Part shown: positions 7,615-7,634 of the stretch, piece after piece | Numbering within the stretch: position 1 is the stretch's first letter | Layout of the letters: every line of letters begins with the position of its first letter | From: Chloroflexota bacterium | Lineage (GTDB): Bacteria; Chloroflexota; Limnocylindria; Limnocylindrales; CSP1-4 | Direction of reading: 5' to 3' | Length of the DNA stretch: 7,634 bases | Assembly (NCBI GenBank): GCA_013695505.1 | Contig: JACDAH010000170.1 | Location: 1 to 7,634, forward strand | Made by a program: the position numbers and the translations under genes | The notes under the pieces: model-generated | The model's input: only the letters and a program-made list of their open reading frames with translations | Told to the model about the DNA's origin: nothing | Database searches by the model: none

Positions 7615-7634
7615 CCGAGCCCACGATCGTGACC
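7611..7634 (+). CDS. Start of the next operon gene, possibly 6-phosphogluconolactonase (truncated by the window)
   Basis: Only the first eight residues, MTEPTIVT, are present. The ATG shares four bases with the opcA stop (ATGA) and has GGAGGT at ideal spacing, so a translated gene begins here. In many actinomycete clusters the gene after zwf-opcA is pgl, the lactonase that acts between Zwf and Gnd, and that step is otherwise missing from the window. The function is a guess from gene order; the eight residues do not identify a family. Confidence 0.6.

Overview
The window is GC-rich, gene-dense bacterial chromosome carrying most of an oxidative pentose phosphate pathway (PPP) cluster. Very high GC at third codon positions, an OpcA-type glucose-6-phosphate dehydrogenase assembly protein, and a phosphoglucose isomerase of the class usually fused to transaldolase suggest a high-GC Chloroflexota lineage (Limnocylindria-like) or an actinomycete relative. 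That placement is inference; there is no rRNA or other marker gene here.

Layout. At 1-504 lies the end of a toxin-antitoxin pair: the C-terminus of a probable antitoxin, then a VapC-like PIN-domain toxin that overlaps it. The toxin stop overlaps the start of rpiB (504-965). A 124-bp gap separates rpiB from a convergent, minus-strand gene (1090-1650) for a RibD-C/dihydrofolate-reductase-like protein. A 154-bp divergent intergenic region holds that gene's Shine-Dalgarno site and a probable promoter for the rightward operon. The operon runs pgi (1805-3583), gnd (3644-4543), a possible 21-codon coupling ORF (4540-4605), zwf (4602-6311), opcA (6334-7614) and a further gene starting at 7611 in an ATGA overlap and cut by the window edge; by position this could be 6-phosphogluconolactonase.

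How the genes work together. Pgi interconverts fructose-6-phosphate and glucose-6-phosphate. Zwf, assisted by OpcA, oxidises glucose-6-phosphate to 6-phosphogluconolactone. A lactonase, perhaps the truncated last gene, would hydrolyse it. Gnd decarboxylates 6-phosphogluconate to ribulose-5-phosphate, and RpiB converts that to ribose-5-phosphate. Transketolase, transaldolase and ribulose-phosphate epimerase are not in the window.

No CRISPR array, tRNA, rRNA or insertion sequence was seen, and nothing here is clearly an undescribed system. The most interesting points are the short ORF bridging gnd and zwf with an ATGA overlap at each end, a fusion-class Pgi without its transaldolase half, a toxin gene overlapping rpiB, a likely leaderless pgi start, and a long Lys/Pro-rich N-terminal extension on a cysteine-free Zwf.
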